Counted from the stretch's first letter, positions 34,233 through 45,210 are shown. The stretch: DNA of 64,000 nt from Nitrospirota bacterium (GCA_021813405.1 JAKAKS010000043.1:19083-83082); one strand, 5' to 3'. Notes: generated by a model not told the origin, from the letters alone. A program made the numbers and translations.

Positions 34233-34989
34233 CGGCTTCTTTGCCGCGCTTGGATTTTTAACCATAATACCGCCCCCGGCCAACAAAACATCGGGTGCAT
34301 TCGGGGGCGCACCGGGTTATTTCCCGGTTATCGGCATTCTGGAAGGGGCGCTTTTTGTTGTTATCGCTGTCACGGCGCGCGCGATAGGCCCGCTTGCCGC
34401 TGCCGGGTTCATAATAGCCGCGCACGCGGTAATCACGGGCGGCCTGCACCTGGACGGCCTTTCAGACACTTTCGATTCCCTGGCTGCCAGAGGGGCCGCG
34501 GAAAGAAAACTTGGCGTGATGAAAAGCGGAACTGCGGGGCCCATAGGGGCCGCATCGGTTACGCTTGCGCTTATCTTGAAAACGGCGCTCCTTGCAAAGG
34601 CATTATCACCGGGGCCGGGATATTTTCCACCCCCGGCGGCGGCTTTCTTTCTTCCTGTAGCCTCACGATGGGGGATGGTATTTACCATCCTTCACGGCAG
34701 GCCAGCCAAACAGGAAGGGCTGGGCGCGATGGTATGCGCCAATACGGACAAGTCCGGGGCAGTTAAAGCCACAATTTTTGCGGCGGCAGCCATTGCGTTA
34801 TGGATGCTTCTTTTCAAAAACGGGTGGTCCCTGCCTGTTTCGTTTGCTGCGGTTTATGTATTCAGCGTTGTTTCGGATTTCTTTTGCAAGAAGAGTTTTG
34901 GCGGAATAACGGGCGACACTATAGGGGCAACATCCGAGTTGTCCGAGATAATCTTTCTGATACCGGCATGTACAGGCTATTTCTCATAA
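34225..34989 (+). CDS. cobS: Adenosylcobinamide-GDP ribazoletransferase (cobalamin synthase)
   Basis: A 254-residue integral membrane enzyme joining adenosylcobinamide-GDP with alpha-ribazole (phosphate). The active-site loop [18 protein letters not shown] and [10 protein letters not shown] are present among several hydrophobic helices. It overlaps cobT at the start and the phosphatase gene by 22 bases at the end. Confidence 0.96.
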   Translation: MFDGFFAALGFLTIIPPPANKTSGAFGGAPGYFPVIGILEGALFVVIAVTARAIGPLAAAGFIIAAHAVITGGLHLDGLSDTFDSLAARGAAERKLGVMKSGTAGPIGAASVTLALILKTALLAKALSPGPGYFPPPAAAFFLPVASRWGMVFTILHGRPAKQEGLGAMVCANTDKSGAVKATIFAAAAIALWMLLFKNGWSLPVSFAAVYVFSVVSDFFCKKSFGGITGDTIGATSELSEIIFLIPACTGYFS

Positions 34990-35612
34990 GGCACGGAAGA
35001 ACACGCATCGAGGGCCGTTATAAAGGCCTTCTGAACGTGCCGCTTTCACCCGAGGGCGGCAAGGACGCGCTGTCCGCTGCAAAGATAATCAAACGCGTGC
35101 TTGGGGACCAGCAACTGGATATAATTTATACCTCCAGCCTGATAAGGGCTTCTAAAACGGCGCGGATAATCTCGCGGGAATTCCCGGGCGCGGGCAGGCA
35201 AAAATACTGCAACGTGGAAAAGATGGATTCCCTGCGTGAAAGGAATTTCGGGAAATGGGAGGGGTTGCGGTTTGACGAGATTGCCAACCGATGGCCCAAA
35301 GAGTTTGCCAAATGGGTAAAGGACCCGTTTAAAAACAGGCCCGTGGGGGGCGAGCCCACAGCGCGCCTGAAGGACCGGGTTATCTATGCGTTAAAAGAGA
35401 TAAACAAAAAGACCGCGGACGGCCAGAATATAGCGTTGGTCTCGCACGGGGGCGCGTTGCGGGTGATGATAGCCCGGCTGCTTGGCATACCGTACAAAAA
35501 CCTGTTCCGCGTGGATTTTGCCCCCGGAGGGGTTACGCTTATACATATGCACGAAATGGGCAGATCACCCGTTGCCGCGTTTATTAACCTGTACAGGGAG
35601 GTTGCCGGGTGA
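34968..35612 (+). CDS. cobC: Alpha-ribazole phosphatase (histidine phosphatase family)
   Basis: A 214-residue histidine phosphatase with the catalytic [38 protein letters not shown] and VSHGGALR. In this operon it most likely removes the phosphate from alpha-ribazole-P or adenosylcobalamin-P. The start at 34968 is in frame inside the end of cobS. Generic phosphatase activity cannot be excluded by sequence alone. Confidence 0.9.
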   Translation: MYRLFLIRHGRTRIEGRYKGLLNVPLSPEGGKDALSAAKIIKRVLGDQQLDIIYTSSLIRASKTARIISREFPGAGRQKYCNVEKMDSLRERNFGKWEGLRFDEIANRWPKEFAKWVKDPFKNRPVGGEPTARLKDRVIYALKEINKKTADGQNIALVSHGGALRVMIARLLGIPYKNLFRVDFAPGGVTLIHMHEMGRSPVAAFINLYREVAG

Positions 35613-37087
35613 AGGCCCGTTCTCTAATGGTGCTTGGCACAGGTTCCGGAGTGGGCAAAAGCCTGATAACGGCCGGCCTGCTGAGGATATTTTCCGATAT
35701 GGGCCTGAAGGCGGCCCCGTTCAAGGCGCAGAACATGGCGCTTAATTCGTTTGTTACGCTGGACGGAGGTGAGATCGGCAGAGCTCAGGCCCTTCAGGCG
35801 GAGGCCGCAAGGGTTGAACCCACCCGGCTCATGAACCCGGTGCTTCTGAAGGCGACGGGCGAGGCGGGATGCCAGGTGATAGTAAACGGCGCGCCGGTGG
35901 GCAACATGTCCGCCAGGCAGTATTACAGTTACAAGGACCACGCATGGAAGGCCGCAACTTCTGCCTATGACGGACTCAGCCGCCAATACGAAGTAATCGT
36001 AATGGAGGGCGCGGGAAGCCCGGCCGAGATAAACCTGACGGACAAGGACATCGTAAATATCAAAATGGCCGCGTATGCGGAGGCCCCCGCCATCCTGGTT
36101 GGCGACATCGAAAGAGGCGGCGTATTCGCCGCGCTGTACGGCACGCTTGAACTGCTGGGTGAGGATTCAGGATGGATAAAAGGCACCGTGATAAACAAGT
36201 TCCGTGGAGACAAGGACATACTGGCGCCGGGGCTTGAGATGATAGAAAAAAAGACAGGCGTGCGCTGCCTTGGCGTGCTGCCCTGGATGCGCGAGATACT
36301 GAGTGAGGAGGATTCCCTGGGCCTGGAGGCGTCCGCCAAAAGACATTACGGCAGAAGGCCGCTGCGCATAACCGTGCTGAGAAACGCCTTCATCTCCAAT
36401 TTCACCGATTTCGAACCGTTCCTGCATGAGCCGGACGTAGAGCTTGTTTATTCCCTGCGGCCAGCCGACATAGAAGGGGCGGACATGGTGCTGATACCAG
36501 GTTCCAAAAGTACCTGCAAGGACATACTATACCTGCGCGAAACCGGGGCGGAGGCCGCCGTAAAAAGGGCAGCCGGCTGGGGCGTGCCCGTTGTTGGATT
36601 ATGCGGCGGATACCAGATGATGGGCCGTGTGGTAAAAGACCCCTCCGGCGTGGAAAGCGATATACGGGAAGCCGAGGGGATGGGGCTGCTGGATGTTGAG
36701 ACCGTGCTTGAAAAGAAAAAGACCGTCACCCGGGTGGAAGGCGCTTCGCTTGAGAACGATTATGGCCCGATTTCGGGCTACGAGATACACGCCGGGCGCA
36801 CCGAAGGTGACATAAAACTTTTCAGCCTGAAGCGGCTTGCCTATGAAGACACGGTGCTGGACGGCTCCAGAAAAGCAAACGCATGGGGCACATATATCCA
36901 CGGAATATTTGAAAACAACGATTTCAGGACAAAGCTTTTAAATGAACTGCGGCAGGCCGCTGGCCTGCCTCTGCGCGAAGCAATAAATTATCAAGAACTG
37001 AAGGACGGCGCCATTGACCGGCTGGCCGCCCTGCTGCGTGATAACCTGGACATGGAATACATAAAGGGCCTCCTGTGCATAAAATAA
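35609..37087 (+). CDS. cobQ: Cobyric acid synthase
   Basis: A 492-residue glutamine-dependent amidotransferase that amidates four corrin side chains. The N-terminal synthetase domain begins SLMVLGTGSGVGKSLITAGL, with GAGSPAEINL and GDIERGGVFAALYGT; the C-terminal glutaminase domain has the nucleophile in VGLCGGYQMMG and a distal YIHGIFEN. It starts with GTG overlapping the cobC stop (GTGA). Confidence 0.96.
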   Translation: MKARSLMVLGTGSGVGKSLITAGLLRIFSDMGLKAAPFKAQNMALNSFVTLDGGEIGRAQALQAEAARVEPTRLMNPVLLKATGEAGCQVIVNGAPVGNMSARQYYSYKDHAWKAATSAYDGLSRQYEVIVMEGAGSPAEINLTDKDIVNIKMAAYAEAPAILVGDIERGGVFAALYGTLELLGEDSGWIKGTVINKFRGDKDILAPGLEMIEKKTGVRCLGVLPWMREILSEEDSLGLEASAKRHYGRRPLRITVLRNAFISNFTDFEPFLHEPDVELVYSLRPADIEGADMVLIPGSKSTCKDILYLRETGAEAAVKRAAGWGVPVVGLCGGYQMMGRVVKDPSGVESDIREAEGMGLLDVETVLEKKKTVTRVEGASLENDYGPISGYEIHAGRTEGDIKLFSLKRLAYEDTVLDGSRKANAWGTYIHGIFENNDFRTKLLNELRQAAGLPLREAINYQELKDGAIDRLAALLRDNLDMEYIKGLLCIK

Positions 37088-38004
37088 GCCTGCTTGCCGG
37101 GGCTGTTGCGATTGATCTGCTGATAGGGGACCCGCGCTGGCTTCCCCATCCCGTGGTGGCCATCGGGGCGGCTATTAACTGGCTTGAGAGGCCGTTAAGA
37201 AAAATGTTCAGGCCAAAAACGGGAGGCGTGGTCCTCTGCGCGGCCATAGTTTCCGCGGCATTTGGCGTATTCTATCTCCTTCAAAAATTGTTCAACGCTA
37301 TCCCTTTCGGGTTTATAGGCACGGCATTCTTCCTTTCCATGGCAATTGCCTTGAGGGGGCTTGTATTTGAAGCGGGAAAGATCATGCTGTCACTTAAAAT
37401 AGGCAATGTGGAAAAGGCGCGGGAAAACCTCAAGGCGCTTTGTGGCCGCGACACTGATAATTTGAATGAACGGGGAATCATACGTGCAGTAATTGAAAGC
37501 GTTGCCGAAAACGCCTCGGACGGAGTGATAGCGCCCGCGTTCTACTACATCGTAGGCGGGCTTCCGCTGGCAATGGCCTACAAGGCGGCAAACACACTGG
37601 ACTCGATGGTGGGCTATAAAAATGAAAAATACATGGATTTTGGTTGGGCATCGGCCAGGCTGGACGATATTGCCAATTTCATACCGGCCAGGCTCACGGG
37701 TATATTCATATCGCTTGCCTCCGGGCGCAACTTTGCCCGCGCTTTAAAAACAATGATGCGCGACGGCGGCAATCATCCAAGCCCAAACAGCGGCAGGCCG
37801 ATGTCCGCCATGGCGGGCGCGCTTGGGGTTGCGCTTGGCGGCCCGGCGGTTTACCAGGGCGTGCTGGAAAAAAAACCGTTCATAGGCTCCGGAGGTGAGT
37901 CGCCAGGGCCGGATTCCGGAAGGAAAGCGGTAAGATTGACGCTTGCAGGTTCGTTAATAGGGATGCTTATTATGGGCGCGGTCTATGCGGCCATATTCCA
38001 CTAA
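37075..38004 (+). CDS. cbiB: Adenosylcobinamide-phosphate synthase
   Basis: A 309-residue membrane protein attaching the aminopropanol (phosphate) linker to cobyric acid. Visible: IDLLIGDPRWLPHPVVAIG, RDTDNLNERGIIRAVIESVAENASDGVIAPAFYY split in the usual family pattern, NTLDSMVGYKNEKY and GRPMSAMAGALGV. Overlaps cobQ by 13 bases and the next gene by 20. Confidence 0.95.
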   Translation: MHKISLLAGAVAIDLLIGDPRWLPHPVVAIGAAINWLERPLRKMFRPKTGGVVLCAAIVSAAFGVFYLLQKLFNAIPFGFIGTAFFLSMAIALRGLVFEAGKIMLSLKIGNVEKARENLKALCGRDTDNLNERGIIRAVIESVAENASDGVIAPAFYYIVGGLPLAMAYKAANTLDSMVGYKNEKYMDFGWASARLDDIANFIPARLTGIFISLASGRNFARALKTMMRDGGNHPSPNSGRPMSAMAGALGVALGGPAVYQGVLEKKPFIGSGGESPGPDSGRKAVRLTLAGSLIGMLIMGAVYAAIFH

Positions 38005-39088
38005 CCCCCCCATCCCATCCCCCGGTGAATTATACCCCGAATACGGGCACGGCGGCCGGTTCTTCAAGGCCGTCCGTGAGTCCGGTGCGCCGGGGATAAT
38101 AGACTTCAGCGCGTCCATAAACCCGCTGGGCATCTCAAAAAAAGCCCTAAGAGCGGCAACGGATGCTCTTTCGCTTTCTGCCAATTATCCCGACCCGGCT
38201 GGCGAAGGCATTATTGACAAGCTGGCCGCGCATTTTGAAATACCGCCTGATTGCATCGTTGCGGCAAACGGAAGCACTGAAATTATCTATCTTGCCCCGC
38301 GTGCGTTGCGCCCCGAATCGGCGCTGCTTCACGCGCCCGCCTTTTCCGAATACAAAAAGGCATGCAACGCGGCAGGCGCAAAGGTCTCGGCCGTTTATGG
38401 CCTGAGTTTCAAAAAAGAAAAATTCCTGAACGCAATAGCAAAAACCAAACCGGAGATGATTTTTCTGTGCAATCCCAACAACCCCACAGGAGAGCTGATT
38501 GCGACAGATGACATATTGGATATTGCCGCCCTAGCCCGCAGAATAAGATCGGTGCTTGTCCTGGACGAGGCGTTCGCCGATTTTTGCCCCGGCTGTTCGG
38601 CGCTGCTGGAAACGGCAAGGAACCCATACCTGATAGTCCTGAGATCATTAACCAAGTTTTACGCGCTGGCGGGGCTGAGGATCGGGTTTGCCGCCTGCCA
38701 TCCGGCGCTAAAGAAAAAGCTGCTGGCCTTCAAGGAGCCTTGGACCGTGAATGTAGTGGCGCAGGCGGCGGCGATAGCCTCACTTGCGGACTTGAGGTAC
38801 AGAGAAAAAACTCTGGAGCTTATCGCAAGGGAAAAGCGCTACATTGAAGGCAGGCTTGAAAAGGCATCGATATGGCATTTCCCGTCAGCAGCCAATTTTT
38901 ATCTTGCCCGGATAAAACGGCACTCGGAATTCATAAAAACGGCATTTAAAAAGGGTGTCCTGATCCGGGACTGCTCCAATTTCCGGGGCCTCGCGCCTGC
39001 TGACGAAATTGGATACATAAGGTTTGCCGTTAAGGGGCGGAAAGAAAACAGGATGCTTATGGATTTGCTTGAAAACTGGAACTGCTGA
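37985..39088 (+). CDS. cobD: L-threonine-O-3-phosphate decarboxylase (cobalamin linker), PLP aminotransferase fold
   Basis: A 367-residue fold-I PLP enzyme. EYGHGGRF and IIDFSASINPLG are typical of CobD/CobC decarboxylases; CNPNNPTGELI, LVLDEAFADF and the PLP lysine in RSLTKFYALAGLRIG follow. It would make (R)-1-amino-2-propanol phosphate used by CbiB. HisC-like histidinol-phosphate aminotransferases are close relatives, but the operon context favours CobD. Last gene of the B12 operon. Confidence 0.92.
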   Translation: MRPYSTNPPIPSPGELYPEYGHGGRFFKAVRESGAPGIIDFSASINPLGISKKALRAATDALSLSANYPDPAGEGIIDKLAAHFEIPPDCIVAANGSTEIIYLAPRALRPESALLHAPAFSEYKKACNAAGAKVSAVYGLSFKKEKFLNAIAKTKPEMIFLCNPNNPTGELIATDDILDIAALARRIRSVLVLDEAFADFCPGCSALLETARNPYLIVLRSLTKFYALAGLRIGFAACHPALKKKLLAFKEPWTVNVVAQAAAIASLADLRYREKTLELIAREKRYIEGRLEKASIWHFPSAANFYLARIKRHSEFIKTAFKKGVLIRDCSNFRGLAPADEIGYIRFAVKGRKENRMLMDLLENWNC

Positions 39089-39107
39089 TTCCAGCCAGCT
39101 TTCTTTT

Positions 39108-40220
39108 TCAGACGTTTGATAACGTACTGGCCATGGACACCATGTTCTTTCCGAGCCGCTTGGACATATAGAGCGCGCTGTCGGCTTCCTGTATCAGCGT
39201 TTCCTTGTCCATTGCGTCCAACGGAAACGATGCAACACCTATGCTTATGGTAAGCCTGAACCCACCCCCCATGTTAAACTGGCTTTGCTCCACGGCCTGC
39301 CTGATGCGCTCGGCCGCCATCAGGGCTGACTCTGGAGTGCTTTCAACCAGTATCACCGCAAACTCCTCGCCGCCGTAGCGGGCGGCGAAATCGACATACC
39401 TTATGGCCTCGGTCATCGTTGCGGCAATTGTCTTCAGGGCCTCGTCCCCCGCCTTGTGCCCGAAGGTGTCATTGAACATCTTGAAATTATCCACATCCAG
39501 CATAAGAAGACCCAGATGCTGGTTGAACCTGCGCGCGCGTTCCATCTCGAAATCCAGCTTTTCCTGAAAGGCCCTGTAGTTGTGCAGCCCCGTAAGGCCG
39601 TCCTTTACCGCCAGCTCGTGCACCCTCTGGCAAAACTGCGCCTTCTTAATCGCAAGCGCACCCTGATACCCCAGGGCAAGCAGGGCGCTTTCATCGCGCT
39701 CGGTGAACCCTCCGTCCTTGTTTGCGGCCATTATCGCCCCAACGGCCTCATCCTGGACAAGCGCTGGTGCGATCATCACGTTTTTTACAGGATAAACCCA
39801 GAAAGAGGACCAGTCCTCCGGGGCCCAGTTCCCGGCCAACATGTCCGCGCCGGCCCTGAATGGCGCCTTCCGCTCAAGCGCGAACTTCAGTATGCCGGCT
39901 GTGCCCGGCAGCTCCGCCTCGGCCCCGGCAGATGACGGCCCGCCGGAGCGGAACATCTTTATTGCGCCGTCGGCCCCGGAAGTAACTATCGCAGACAATT
40001 GCGCGCCGGTAAGCTTTTTGGCCTCCTCAAGAATAGCCTCCCTAAGCGACGCTATATCCAGGCAGGAGGCCAGAAGGGCAGCCGTCTCGCACATTGAGGC
40101 CTTCCGCCGCTCTGACTCCCGCACCCGCCCAAGCTCTTTTTTAAGCAAGGCCATGTGCCGCAATAGCACAAGGATGCCAGCTATCAGGACGGCCGTTATG
40201 AATATATAAAAATGCAGCAT
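39108..40220 (-). CDS. Membrane-anchored GAF-GGDEF diguanylate cyclase
   Basis: A 370-residue protein: an N-terminal membrane helix (FYIFITAVLIAGILVLLRHM), a short coiled segment, a GAF domain (about 45-200) and a GGDEF domain with DGLTGLHNYRAFQ, MLDVDNFKMFND and RYGGEEFAVIL. The I-site RYVD lies five residues before GGEEF, so it should make c-di-GMP and be feedback-inhibited. It converges with the B12 operon and stands alone. No EAL or HD-GYP domain is in the window. Confidence 0.92.
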   Translation of the reverse strand: MLHFYIFITAVLIAGILVLLRHMALLKKELGRVRESERRKASMCETAALLASCLDIASLREAILEEAKKLTGAQLSAIVTSGADGAIKMFRSGGPSSAGAEAELPGTAGILKFALERKAPFRAGADMLAGNWAPEDWSSFWVYPVKNVMIAPALVQDEAVGAIMAANKDGGFTERDESALLALGYQGALAIKKAQFCQRVHELAVKDGLTGLHNYRAFQEKLDFEMERARRFNQHLGLLMLDVDNFKMFNDTFGHKAGDEALKTIAATMTEAIRYVDFAARYGGEEFAVILVESTPESALMAAERIRQAVEQSQFNMGGGFRLTISIGVASFPLDAMDKETLIQEADSALYMSKRLGKNMVSMASTLSNV

Positions 40221-40448
40221 GATTGTTTGTTTTTGATTTTCTGGCTAAAGCTTTGAAAGACCCGGTTTAAAACCCTCTTTGATGCAGCCTGTTTAATGCT
40301 ATCATTGGCAGGCTCAAAGTCAATCGTTACCTTTATTTTTTATAATCAAAGTGTTGCATATCATCTCCTCCATACCTGTTTTTTATTAGCATACCGGGCA
40401 AAATGAGTAGAGCAAGGCCGCTGAATATCCCTCTGAAGGGCCTGATAA

Positions 40449-41630
40449 TCATTCCCCAAACAGAAGCCTGTACGTCTTCCTTGCAATCATCAAATCCTCA
40501 TTGGCCGGAACCACCAGCACGTCGCATTTCCCATTATCCAATGAAATCTTCCACACGTTTTTTTCATTCCGTTTCCTATCAACCATAATCCCCAGATGCT
40601 CCAACCCCTCGCAAACCCTTTGCCTAATAACCGCTGATTTTTCCCCTATCCCTCCGGTGAACACCAGCGCGTCCACGCCGCCAAGCACGGCCGCGAACGC
40701 GCCGATTGTCTTTTTAATCTGATAACAGAACATCTCCACCGCAAGCGCCGCCTTTTTATCCGAAGCCTCCTTTTCAAGCAGGGTTTTCATATCTGATGCA
40801 ATATCAGAGACCCCAAGCAGGCCAGACTCACGGTTAACCAGTTTTTTAATATCAGCAGCTGAAAAACCCTTCTCGTTCATCAGGTAAACCAGCACACCGG
40901 GGTCTATGTCCCCGCTTCTGGTGCTCATCATGAACCCGCCCATCGGGGAAAAGCCCATGCTGGTCTCCATCGGCTGGCCGTCCTTTACCGCTGCCATGCT
41001 GGCTCCATTGCCCAAATGGGCTATTATCACCCTGCCATATTGCTGCCCAAGCGCGCCCGTCACATATTCATACGATATGCCATGAAAGCCGTAGCGGCGC
41101 ACGCCCTGATCCCAGAATTTTTCCGGGAACGGATACCGTCTGGCAACCTCCGGCATCCCGGCGTGGAACTCGGAATCAAAGCAGGCGGCCTGTGGAAAAT
41201 CTTTCCCGTAATGTGCCGCAATCGCTTCGACTGCCTCTATCCCGCCCGGCAGATGAAGCGGCGCAAACGGGATATCCTTTTTTAAAGACTGCAACTCCTC
41301 TGGCGTTATCACCTCCGGCTTAACGTGTCTGGGAGCGCCAAGCACTATCCTGTGCCCTGCGGCGGCAGGCGCGGGGAGCATTTCCTTATCCATCCCGCTT
41401 AAAGCTTCGTCTACCGCATGCGTAAAACCGGAAAACTCGCGTATTCTTTCGTTTACAACAGGTGCGCTGCGGCGCGTCTCCAGGCGCAAAATGCCCTCGC
41501 GCCCCCCAATTCCAGTTGCAATACCCTGGGCGATAACATTTTCCTTATCACGCCCTATTTCATAAAGGGCGAATTTCAGGGAGGACGAGCCTACGTTAAT
41601 AGAGAGGATATACCGGGTTACCCCTTCCAT
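40449..41630 (-). CDS. ackA: Acetate kinase
   Basis: A 393-residue ASKHA-fold kinase interconverting acetyl phosphate plus ADP and acetate plus ATP. Motifs: [27 protein letters not shown] region, [57 protein letters not shown] and [11 protein letters not shown]. The ATG at 41630 overlaps the end of the phosphoketolase gene; a TTG at 41636 is an alternative. The pairing with phosphoketolase gives a direct route from sugar phosphates to acetate and ATP. Confidence 0.96.
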   Translation of the reverse strand: MEGVTRYILSINVGSSSLKFALYEIGRDKENVIAQGIATGIGGREGILRLETRRSAPVVNERIREFSGFTHAVDEALSGMDKEMLPAPAAAGHRIVLGAPRHVKPEVITPEELQSLKKDIPFAPLHLPGGIEAVEAIAAHYGKDFPQAACFDSEFHAGMPEVARRYPFPEKFWDQGVRRYGFHGISYEYVTGALGQQYGRVIIAHLGNGASMAAVKDGQPMETSMGFSPMGGFMMSTRSGDIDPGVLVYLMNEKGFSAADIKKLVNRESGLLGVSDIASDMKTLLEKEASDKKAALAVEMFCYQIKKTIGAFAAVLGGVDALVFTGGIGEKSAVIRQRVCEGLEHLGIMVDRKRNEKNVWKISLDNGKCDVLVVPANEDLMIARKTYRLLFGE

Positions 41631-44002
41631 CTCCAATCCCTGACCTCCGGCATGTCCTGTCCGTAAGTGGTTATATACCGCTCATGCTCCACCAGCTTGT
41701 CCCTCATCATCTGTTTAAGGTATGCCGCCCTGTAGCCCAGCTTGGGGACGCGCTCTATCACGTCGGAAACAAGATGGAAGCGGTCCAGGTCGTTTCTTAC
41801 GGCCATGTCAAATGGCGTGGTGGTGGAGCCCTCCTCCTTGTAGCCCCTTACGTGCAGGTTTTTGTGATTGGTCCTCCGGTAAGTCAGCCGGTGGATCAGC
41901 CACGGGTAGCCGTGATATGCGAATATTATGGGCTTGTCCGTAGTAAAGAGTATGTCGAACTCGTTTGACGTAAGGCCGTGCGGATGCTCCTCCCTGGGCT
42001 GAAGCGTCATAAGGTCCACCACATTTACAAAGCGCACTTTCAGCTCCGGCACGTGCTGCCTCAGGATATCCACAGCCGCAAGCGTTTCCATTGTGGGCAC
42101 GTCGCCCGCGCACGCCATTACAACATCGGGCTCGCCACCTTTGTCATTGCCTGCCCATTCCCATATCCCGATGCCCTCGCTGCAATGCTTTACTGCCTGG
42201 TCCATCGTAAGCCACTGGGGCTGAAGGTGTTTGCCAGCAACTATCACGTTTATGTAATTGCGGCTTTTCAGGCAATGGTCCGTTACGGAAAGAAGCGTGT
42301 TTGCGTCCGGCGGCAGATACACGCGCACCACCGATGATTTCTTGTTTGCCACAAGGTCTATGAAGCCGGGGTCCTGATGTGAAAACCCATTGTGGTCCTG
42401 CCGCCATACGTGCGATGTAAGAAGATAATTAAGCGAGGCCACCGGTCTTCGCCACGGCACACGCGCGCTTGTGTCCAGCCATTTGGCAAACTGGTTGAAC
42501 ATGGAATCCACTATGTGGATGAAAGCCTCATAGCAGGCAAAAAGCCCGTGGCGGCCCGTAAGAAGATACCCCTCCAGCCATCCCTGGCAGGTGTGCTCGC
42601 TTAATATCTCCATCACGCCGCCCTGCGCAGCCATGTGCTCGTCTTCGGGTATCCTTTGGGCCATCCATACGCGATTGGTCTGCTCGAATACCGCGTCCAG
42701 ATGGTTGGAGGCCGTTTCATCCGGGCTCATTATCCTGAAGACGTGCCGGCCATCGGGCCGGTTAAGTTTATATACGTCCCTCAGCAAATAACCCATAACG
42801 CGGGTGGCCTCCGCATGGGCCTGGCCGGGCGCGGCGACATCCACTGCATAATTGCGAAAATCCGGCAGCTTCAAATCTTTTAATAAAAGCCCTCCGTTTG
42901 CGTTGGGGTTTGCGCCCATGCGGCGCGCTCCTTTTGGGGCAAGCTCCGCAATTTCGGATTTAAACCGTCCGTTTGAATCGAAAAGCTCCTCCGGCCTGTA
43001 ACTGCGCATCCAGTTCTCCAGCAGTTCCAGGTGCCCCGGCGCGGATATATCAGGTATCGGTATCTGATGGGCGCGCCAGAAGCCTTCGGTCTTTTTGCCG
43101 TCCACCTCGGCCGGGCATGTCCAGCCTTTTGGGGTGCGAAGCACTATCATCGGCCAGGCGGGCATGCTGGCGCCGCCGGCGGCGCGCGCCCTTTCCTGTA
43201 TCTCTTTTATTTCGGATATTACGGTATCCAGGGCCTCGGCCATTTGATAGTGCATATGGGCGGGGTCCGCACCCTCAACAAAATACGGCTTGTACCCGTA
43301 CCCTTGCAGAAGTTCCTTAAGCTCATTTCCGCTTATCCGGGCCAGAATAGTTGGGTTGGCTATCTTGTAACCGTTTAGATGCAGAATGGGCAGCACCGCC
43401 CCGTCAGTTGCCGGATTGATGAACTTGTTTGAATGCCATGCTGCGGCAAGCGGCCCGGTTTCCGCCTCGCCATCGCCAATTACACAGGCTGCGATAAGGT
43501 CCGGATTGTCCAGTACGGCCCCGAACGCGTGTGAAAGCGAATATCCAAGTTCACCGCCCTCGTTTATAGAGCCCGGAGTTTCCGGCGCCGCGTGGCTAGG
43601 CACCCCCCCGGGGAATGAAAACTGCCGGAACAGGTGCTTCATCCCGTCCTTGTCCATTGGCACATTTGGATAGAATTCGGAGTATGTGCCTTCAAGCCAT
43701 ACATTGGCCAGCACGGCGGGCGCGCCGTGGCCGGGACCGGTAACAAATATCATATCCAGATCGTAAATCTTGATCACCCTGTTTAGATGGGCATAAATGA
43801 AATTTATGCCCGGAGACGTTCCCCAGTGCCCAAGAAGCCTGGGCTTTATGTCTTCCAGTTTAAGGGGGCGCTCCAGCAGCGGGTTATCAAGAAGATATAT
43901 CTGCCCCGCCGACAGGTAATTTGCCGCGCGCCACCATGCGTTTATTTTTGCCGCCTGCTCCTCAGAGAGCGCCTGGGCCTTTAATGCCACTGCGTCAGCC
44001 AT
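41618..44002 (-). CDS. xfp: Xylulose-5-phosphate/fructose-6-phosphate phosphoketolase
   Basis: A 794-residue thiamine-diphosphate enzyme cleaving xylulose-5-P (and possibly fructose-6-P) with phosphate to acetyl phosphate. Family sequence includes [74 protein letters not shown] and [16 protein letters not shown]. The ATG follows AAAAGGAGG. It is translationally coupled to ackA. Confidence 0.97.
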   Translation of the reverse strand: MADAVALKAQALSEEQAAKINAWWRAANYLSAGQIYLLDNPLLERPLKLEDIKPRLLGHWGTSPGINFIYAHLNRVIKIYDLDMIFVTGPGHGAPAVLANVWLEGTYSEFYPNVPMDKDGMKHLFRQFSFPGGVPSHAAPETPGSINEGGELGYSLSHAFGAVLDNPDLIAACVIGDGEAETGPLAAAWHSNKFINPATDGAVLPILHLNGYKIANPTILARISGNELKELLQGYGYKPYFVEGADPAHMHYQMAEALDTVISEIKEIQERARAAGGASMPAWPMIVLRTPKGWTCPAEVDGKKTEGFWRAHQIPIPDISAPGHLELLENWMRSYRPEELFDSNGRFKSEIAELAPKGARRMGANPNANGGLLLKDLKLPDFRNYAVDVAAPGQAHAEATRVMGYLLRDVYKLNRPDGRHVFRIMSPDETASNHLDAVFEQTNRVWMAQRIPEDEHMAAQGGVMEILSEHTCQGWLEGYLLTGRHGLFACYEAFIHIVDSMFNQFAKWLDTSARVPWRRPVASLNYLLTSHVWRQDHNGFSHQDPGFIDLVANKKSSVVRVYLPPDANTLLSVTDHCLKSRNYINVIVAGKHLQPQWLTMDQAVKHCSEGIGIWEWAGNDKGGEPDVVMACAGDVPTMETLAAVDILRQHVPELKVRFVNVVDLMTLQPREEHPHGLTSNEFDILFTTDKPIIFAYHGYPWLIHRLTYRRTNHKNLHVRGYKEEGSTTTPFDMAVRNDLDRFHLVSDVIERVPKLGYRAAYLKQMMRDKLVEHERYITTYGQDMPEVRDWRWKG

Positions 44003-44084
44003 ATGGACCTCCTTTTTAGGTACGATGTGCTGCTCTCCTAAAATCTAGCTTAAAAGGCATTTACATGGAAGTGAAAACCTCCTA

Positions 44085-44114
44085 TTGACAACCCCCTTTT
44101 TTAGTTGCTAAAGT
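44085..44114 (+). promoter_or_regulatory. Promoter of the hrcA-grpE-dnaK operon
   Basis: TTGACA at 44085-44090, 18-base spacer, TAAAGT at 44109-44114. Transcription would begin inside the CIRCE operator. Confidence 0.65.
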
Positions 44115-44117
44115 AGT

Positions 44118-44144
44118 TTAGCACTCTCTGATGGCGAGTGCTAA
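44118..44144. promoter_or_regulatory. CIRCE operator (HrcA-binding site)
   Basis: A perfect TTAGCACTC-N9-GAGTGCTAA inverted repeat overlapping the expected transcription start and 35 bases before hrcA. HrcA encoded just downstream should repress the operon at normal temperature. Confidence 0.98.
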
Positions 44145-44178
44145 GAATGAGGGAGGCAGAAGGGACGAGGAGATTGCA

Positions 44179-45210
44179 ATGATGAACGACCGTACCGGGC
44201 AAGTCCTTTACACCATTGTCCAGAGCTTTATAGAAACCCATGAGCCGGTGGGCTCCAGGTTCCTGGTAAAGCGGTACAATTTCAATTTCTCGCCCGCAAC
44301 CATAAGAAACATTATGGCGGACCTGGAAGAGCTTGGTTTTCTTTCGCAGCCGCATACATCTGCCGGCAGGGTGCCAACAGACAGGGGATACAGGTTCTAT
44401 GTGGACCGGATAAGGCAGATGCACGAAGAAGGCGAAAAACTTACCTCCATGCTGGCGGGGCTTGAATCCGTCCGTGACGACATAGACAGCCTGCTTGAAG
44501 GCGCGGCGCGCACCCTCTCTGAAAACTCCAGCTATCTGGGTGTTGCCGCCCCTGCCAAACCAGGCAGGACCACGCTAAACAGGATAGAGCTGTTCGGCTA
44601 CAAGGGACGGCATATAGCCGTGGTGCTTATAACCAACGAGGGCGTGATAAAGCACAAGCTTATACGAACGGAGTGGGAGATAACCCCCAATAATTTAAGG
44701 AGAATATCGGAATACCTGAACTCCGAATTCTCAGGCTATGCTATTGACGAAATACGGCTTAAAATCATAAAGGAGATGTCCAGGGAAAAGGCCATGTGCG
44801 ACATCCTTATCTCCAAAGCGATGGAGATATGCCGCGAGGCCCTGAATTTCCCGCTTGGCGACATTTACATGCACGGCCTTGCGGAGTTCATAGGCATTCC
44901 GGACTTCTCGTACAGGATCAAGGATATTGCCAGGGCCATTGAGGACAAAGGCATGGTGCTGAAACTGCTGGAAAAGGTGTGCCAGGAGTCCGAAGACGGC
45001 ACGGCCGTGCTGATAGGGTCTGAAAACCCGGTGAAGGAGATGCGGGACCTTGGCATGGTGGTGGCCTATTACACGCAGGATGGCAAACAGGCCGGCACTG
45101 TGGGAATTATCGGCCCGATCCGGATGGACTATGCCAAGACCATACGGCTGGTTGAGACAACGGCAAGGTTTATAAGCGATGCACTTACAGATAAAAGGAG
45201 CTCCATTTAA
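44179..45210 (+). CDS. hrcA: Heat-inducible transcription repressor HrcA
   Basis: A 343-residue repressor with the winged-helix start RTGQVLYTIVQSFIETHEPVGSRFLVKRY, NFSPATIRNIMADLEELGFL and QPHTSAGRVPTDRGYRFYVD, followed by the HrcA sensor domain (GPIRMDYAKTIRLVE at the end). The ATG at 44179 follows GAGGAG; the upstream frame runs through CIRCE and is not coding. It regulates its own operon through the CIRCE site. Confidence 0.97.
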   Translation: MMNDRTGQVLYTIVQSFIETHEPVGSRFLVKRYNFNFSPATIRNIMADLEELGFLSQPHTSAGRVPTDRGYRFYVDRIRQMHEEGEKLTSMLAGLESVRDDIDSLLEGAARTLSENSSYLGVAAPAKPGRTTLNRIELFGYKGRHIAVVLITNEGVIKHKLIRTEWEITPNNLRRISEYLNSEFSGYAIDEIRLKIIKEMSREKAMCDILISKAMEICREALNFPLGDIYMHGLAEFIGIPDFSYRIKDIARAIEDKGMVLKLLEKVCQESEDGTAVLIGSENPVKEMRDLGMVVAYYTQDGKQAGTVGIIGPIRMDYAKTIRLVETTARFISDALTDKRSSI

